From a virus, in IMG/VR virus record IMGVR_UViG_3300047318_000529, positions 1-38,678 of that record: a stretch of 38,678 nucleotides of DNA; one strand, 5' to 3'. Below the pieces are notes generated by a model. It was not told where the DNA came from, made no database searches, and saw only the letters and a program-made list of their open reading frames with translations. Shown in pieces: positions 36,847 through 38,678 of the stretch. The number at the start of each line of letters is the position of its first letter. Position 1 is the first letter of the stretch. Position numbers and translations under genes: made by a program.

Positions 36847-38678
36847 CTAAACCATAGACCATGCATTCCACAACGTTCCATTGTATATAAGTCCCACTGC
36901 TTTATAGGCAGCTGTGATGGTCTTCGTACCTGCAGATACCGCGGCCAAGCTGATATTCTTACCATTGCCATCTATCGTAATCGTGTTAGCACCCGCCTGA
37001 CCTACAGAGTCAGATACGATTACATATCTTCCTGTTGCAGGGGCTGCTGGGAGAGTGATTGTCAATACACCACCAGTGACATCGCAAGCGATGAAGAAGT
37101 CTGTTCCTAGAACAGCATATGGTGTTACTGCTGCAGCGACGCTTGTTACTTTGACGTTTTGTCCGCTAGCAAGTGTGATCCCAAGCGTTCCAGCGTTGAT
37201 TGTAGTTGAAGCAGCTCCTGTAGTAGATCCAAGAGTAACAACGTTCGCCACTGCTGAGTCAGCGATATGGACTGTTTTGACACCAGTTCCTCCAGTGGCC
37301 ACGTTCACAGTCTGAGCACCCGTTCCGCCACCGAGAGTAATTGTTCCTACTTGGAGGCCAGTACCGCCGATTGAGATGGTACCTGTTGTCATGCCCGCGC
37401 CGATTGAGACAGAGCCTCCCACTTGAGCGTTTGCGATTTGAACAGCGGTTGCGCCAGCACCTCCAGCTATAACCAATGTGTTGGTTGCTGAAGATGAACC
37501 AAGAGTCATTGTTCCACTTTGAGCAGTACCACCGATCGTGATCGTACCTGTGGTTGTCGCTGCGCCCACGGTATAAGTTGAGCCTACAGCACCATTAAGA
37601 GCGAAGTTACCGGATCCTACTAGCATCGAAATACCGGAAGCTCCAGAAACACTGCCGATAGTGATTGTGTTCGCCGATGCTGCCGTTCCGATATTGACCG
37701 CGTTTGTTCCCGCGCCGTTGGCTATGTTGACTGTATTGCCACCCACGCCGTTGGCTATAGTAACTGTGGTAACTCCAGCACCATTGCCGATTAAGACACT
37801 ATTTATTCCAGAAGATGAACCTAGAACAATGTTTCCTGTCTGCGCTGTACCACCGATGGTGATAGTACCTGTAGTAGTAGCAGCACCGATTGCATAAGTA
37901 GATCCGGCCGCACCATTGAGGGCAAAGTTTCCAGTTCCTACCAGCAAAGAAATGCCAGAAGTAGAAGAAACACTACCAATAGTAATGACTTGCGCTGAAG
38001 CTCCTGTACCGATTCCGATGGTATTAGTACCTGCGCCAGTTCCGATATTGATTGCGTTTGTTCCAGTTCCTGTGCCAATGGCAATCGTTTTGTCGCCGTT
38101 GCCAGTTCCTAGGTTTAAAGCGTTCGTGGTTGTCGATGCTCCTACTGAGATTGTGCCAGTCTGAGCCGCAGCACCGAGCGTGATGACAGCAGCGGCAGTC
38201 GCGGTGGTCAATCCGCCTGTGAGGACAGTATTACCAGTTGCGTTTCCTAAGTTTAAAGCTCCGGTACCGCCAGTGTTGATGGTAGTGACACCCGCACCGG
38301 AGGCGTTGAGGTTAATCGTTCCAGTCGCTGTGATAGATCCGAGTGTAATGGCACCAGTTACTGCTAAAGTACCGCCAATCGTCGCGTTCCCAGTTACGGC
38401 GAGGTCAGTACCTACTGAAAGAGAAGTTCCTGCCGCAAGAGTAGTTGTAGAAGCAATGGATCCAGGAGCAACAAAGGTAGCAGGAATGCTAAAAGTAATT
38501 GTATCTGCAACAGTTGTGGTGGCGATCTGGTTAGCTGACCCAAAAAGATTTATATTATTAGCTATGGGGTTCGTTACACCGCTATCAGAGGTTAGAAAGT
38601 TCAGTGCTGAAGTCGTTTGACTAGATGCATTCCAGACCGCTACACCCCCTGACACGCTCACTAAAACATATTCTATTC
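36847..38678 (-). CDS. Tail fibre protein, repeat-rich (start wraps to 269)
   Basis: 3' part of a 657-aa fibre; the start is at 269 after passing the join. Built from many short repeats such as TITIGGTAQTG, VNIANGAGTNAVNIG and TTTLAAGTSLSVG. A 105-residue unit occurs twice: TITIGSVSSTSGISLLVGTG, then NFALNGAAGSTYAIGAATTTG, and again TITIGSVSGASGISMLVGSG with NFALNGAVGSTYTVGAATTTG (around 37809-37995 and 37494-37680). The C-terminal 120 residues are non-repetitive (TPYAVLGTDFFIACDVTGG, then TLPAAPATGRYVIVSDSVG). First gene of the fibre operon. Confidence 0.8.
   Translation of the reverse strand, partial: IEYVLVSVSGGVAVWNASSQTTSALNFLTSDSGVTNPIANNINLFGSANQIATTTVADTITFSIPATFVAPGSIASTTTLAAGTSLSVGTDLAVTGNATIGGTLAVTGAITLGSITATGTINLNASGAGVTTINTGGTGALNLGNATGNTVLTGGLTTATAAAVITLGAAAQTGTISVGASTTTNALNLGTGNGDKTIAIGTGTGTNAINIGTGAGTNTIGIGTGASAQVITIGSVSSTSGISLLVGTGNFALNGAAGSTYAIGAATTTGTITIGGTAQTGNIVLGSSSGINSVLIGNGAGVTTVTIANGVGGNTVNIANGAGTNAVNIGTAASANTITIGSVSGASGISMLVGSGNFALNGAVGSTYTVGAATTTGTITIGGTAQSGTMTLGSSSATNTLVIAGGAGATAVQIANAQVGGSVSIGAGMTTGTISIGGTGLQVGTITLGGGTGAQTVNVATGGTGVKTVHIADSAVANVVTLGSTTGAASTTINAGTLGITLASGQNVKVTSVAAAVTPYAVLGTDFFIACDVTGGVLTITLPAAPATGRYVIVSDSVGQAGANTITIDGNGKNISLAAVSAGTKTITAAYKAVGLIYNGTLWNAWSMV
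38552..38678. repeat. Terminal direct repeat, right copy
   Basis: Identical to bases 1-127. See the left copy: it closes the genome at about 38,551 bp. Confidence 0.95.

Noticed and set aside
30549-38678. Diversity-generating retroelement acting on the fibres
   Set aside because: No reverse transcriptase and no template/variable repeat pair with adenine-biased differences was seen.

Overview
The window is one complete genome unit of a tailed, podovirus-type bacteriophage. The first 127 bases are repeated exactly as the last 127 (1-127 = 38552-38678), so the contig closes on itself and the unit is about 38,551 bp. A tail-fibre gene runs straight across the join. The virion genes are those of a short-tailed phage: terminase pair, P22-like portal, scaffold, N4-gp56-type major capsid protein, head-tail connector proteins, a large tail/stabiliser protein, three ejection-type proteins and several glycine/threonine-rich fibres. 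There is no tape measure, sheath or tail-tube set. The base composition is moderately AT-rich and Shine-Dalgarno sequences are strong and bacterial. Nothing in the sequence names the host. I see no integrase, DNA polymerase, helicase, reverse transcriptase, tRNA or recognisable endolysin.

Layout. Minus strand 24377 to 1759 is the packaging and structural arm: small and large terminase, a run of small accessory genes including two tandem DUF551 proteins and two zinc-binding proteins, portal, small basic proteins, scaffold, capsid, connector, tail and ejection proteins. Plus-strand islands interrupt it at 4828-5439, 12854-13354, 14687-15088 and 18766-19719. Minus strand from 269 through the join and down to 30395 is a fibre operon with an HNH homing endonuclease embedded in it. 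Between the two arms, 24509-30398 is the early/regulatory region: a nuclease-repressor fusion, replication-type winged-helix proteins, a Zn-ribbon protein, a RusA-like resolvase, an XRE-type repressor, and the Bet plus YqaJ exonuclease recombination pair. Plus strand 391-1762 holds a Rha-like regulator and a row of small membrane/coiled-coil proteins that are the best lysis candidates.

Three things stand out. (1) The major capsid gene is broken by two group I introns around a 70-nt exon. The first carries an antisense LAGLIDADG endonuclease gene; the second is an ORF-less 195-nt intron. The 5' splice region of the first holds two copies of the guide-complementary sequence, in the same phase, flanking an in-frame stop. 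(2) A 100-nt array of twenty pentamers (pattern xGSNN), followed by a strong intrinsic terminator, forms the leader of a conserved phage gene that recalls RAMP/Cas7-like proteins (4576-5439). (3) A free-standing AP2/HNH-like endonuclease (24509-25054) carries a C-terminal DNA-binding domain about 54% identical to the phage's own repressor.

How the genes probably work together: the repressor at 28420 sits across two palindromic operators and a promoter for bet-exo. The winged-helix proteins and the recombination genes would handle replication and concatemer formation. The terminase pair then packages DNA through the portal into the scaffold-built head. The connector, large tail protein, fibres and ejection proteins complete the virion. 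Three homing-type nucleases (LAGLIDADG, HNH, AP2/HNH-like) show repeated invasion by selfish elements.
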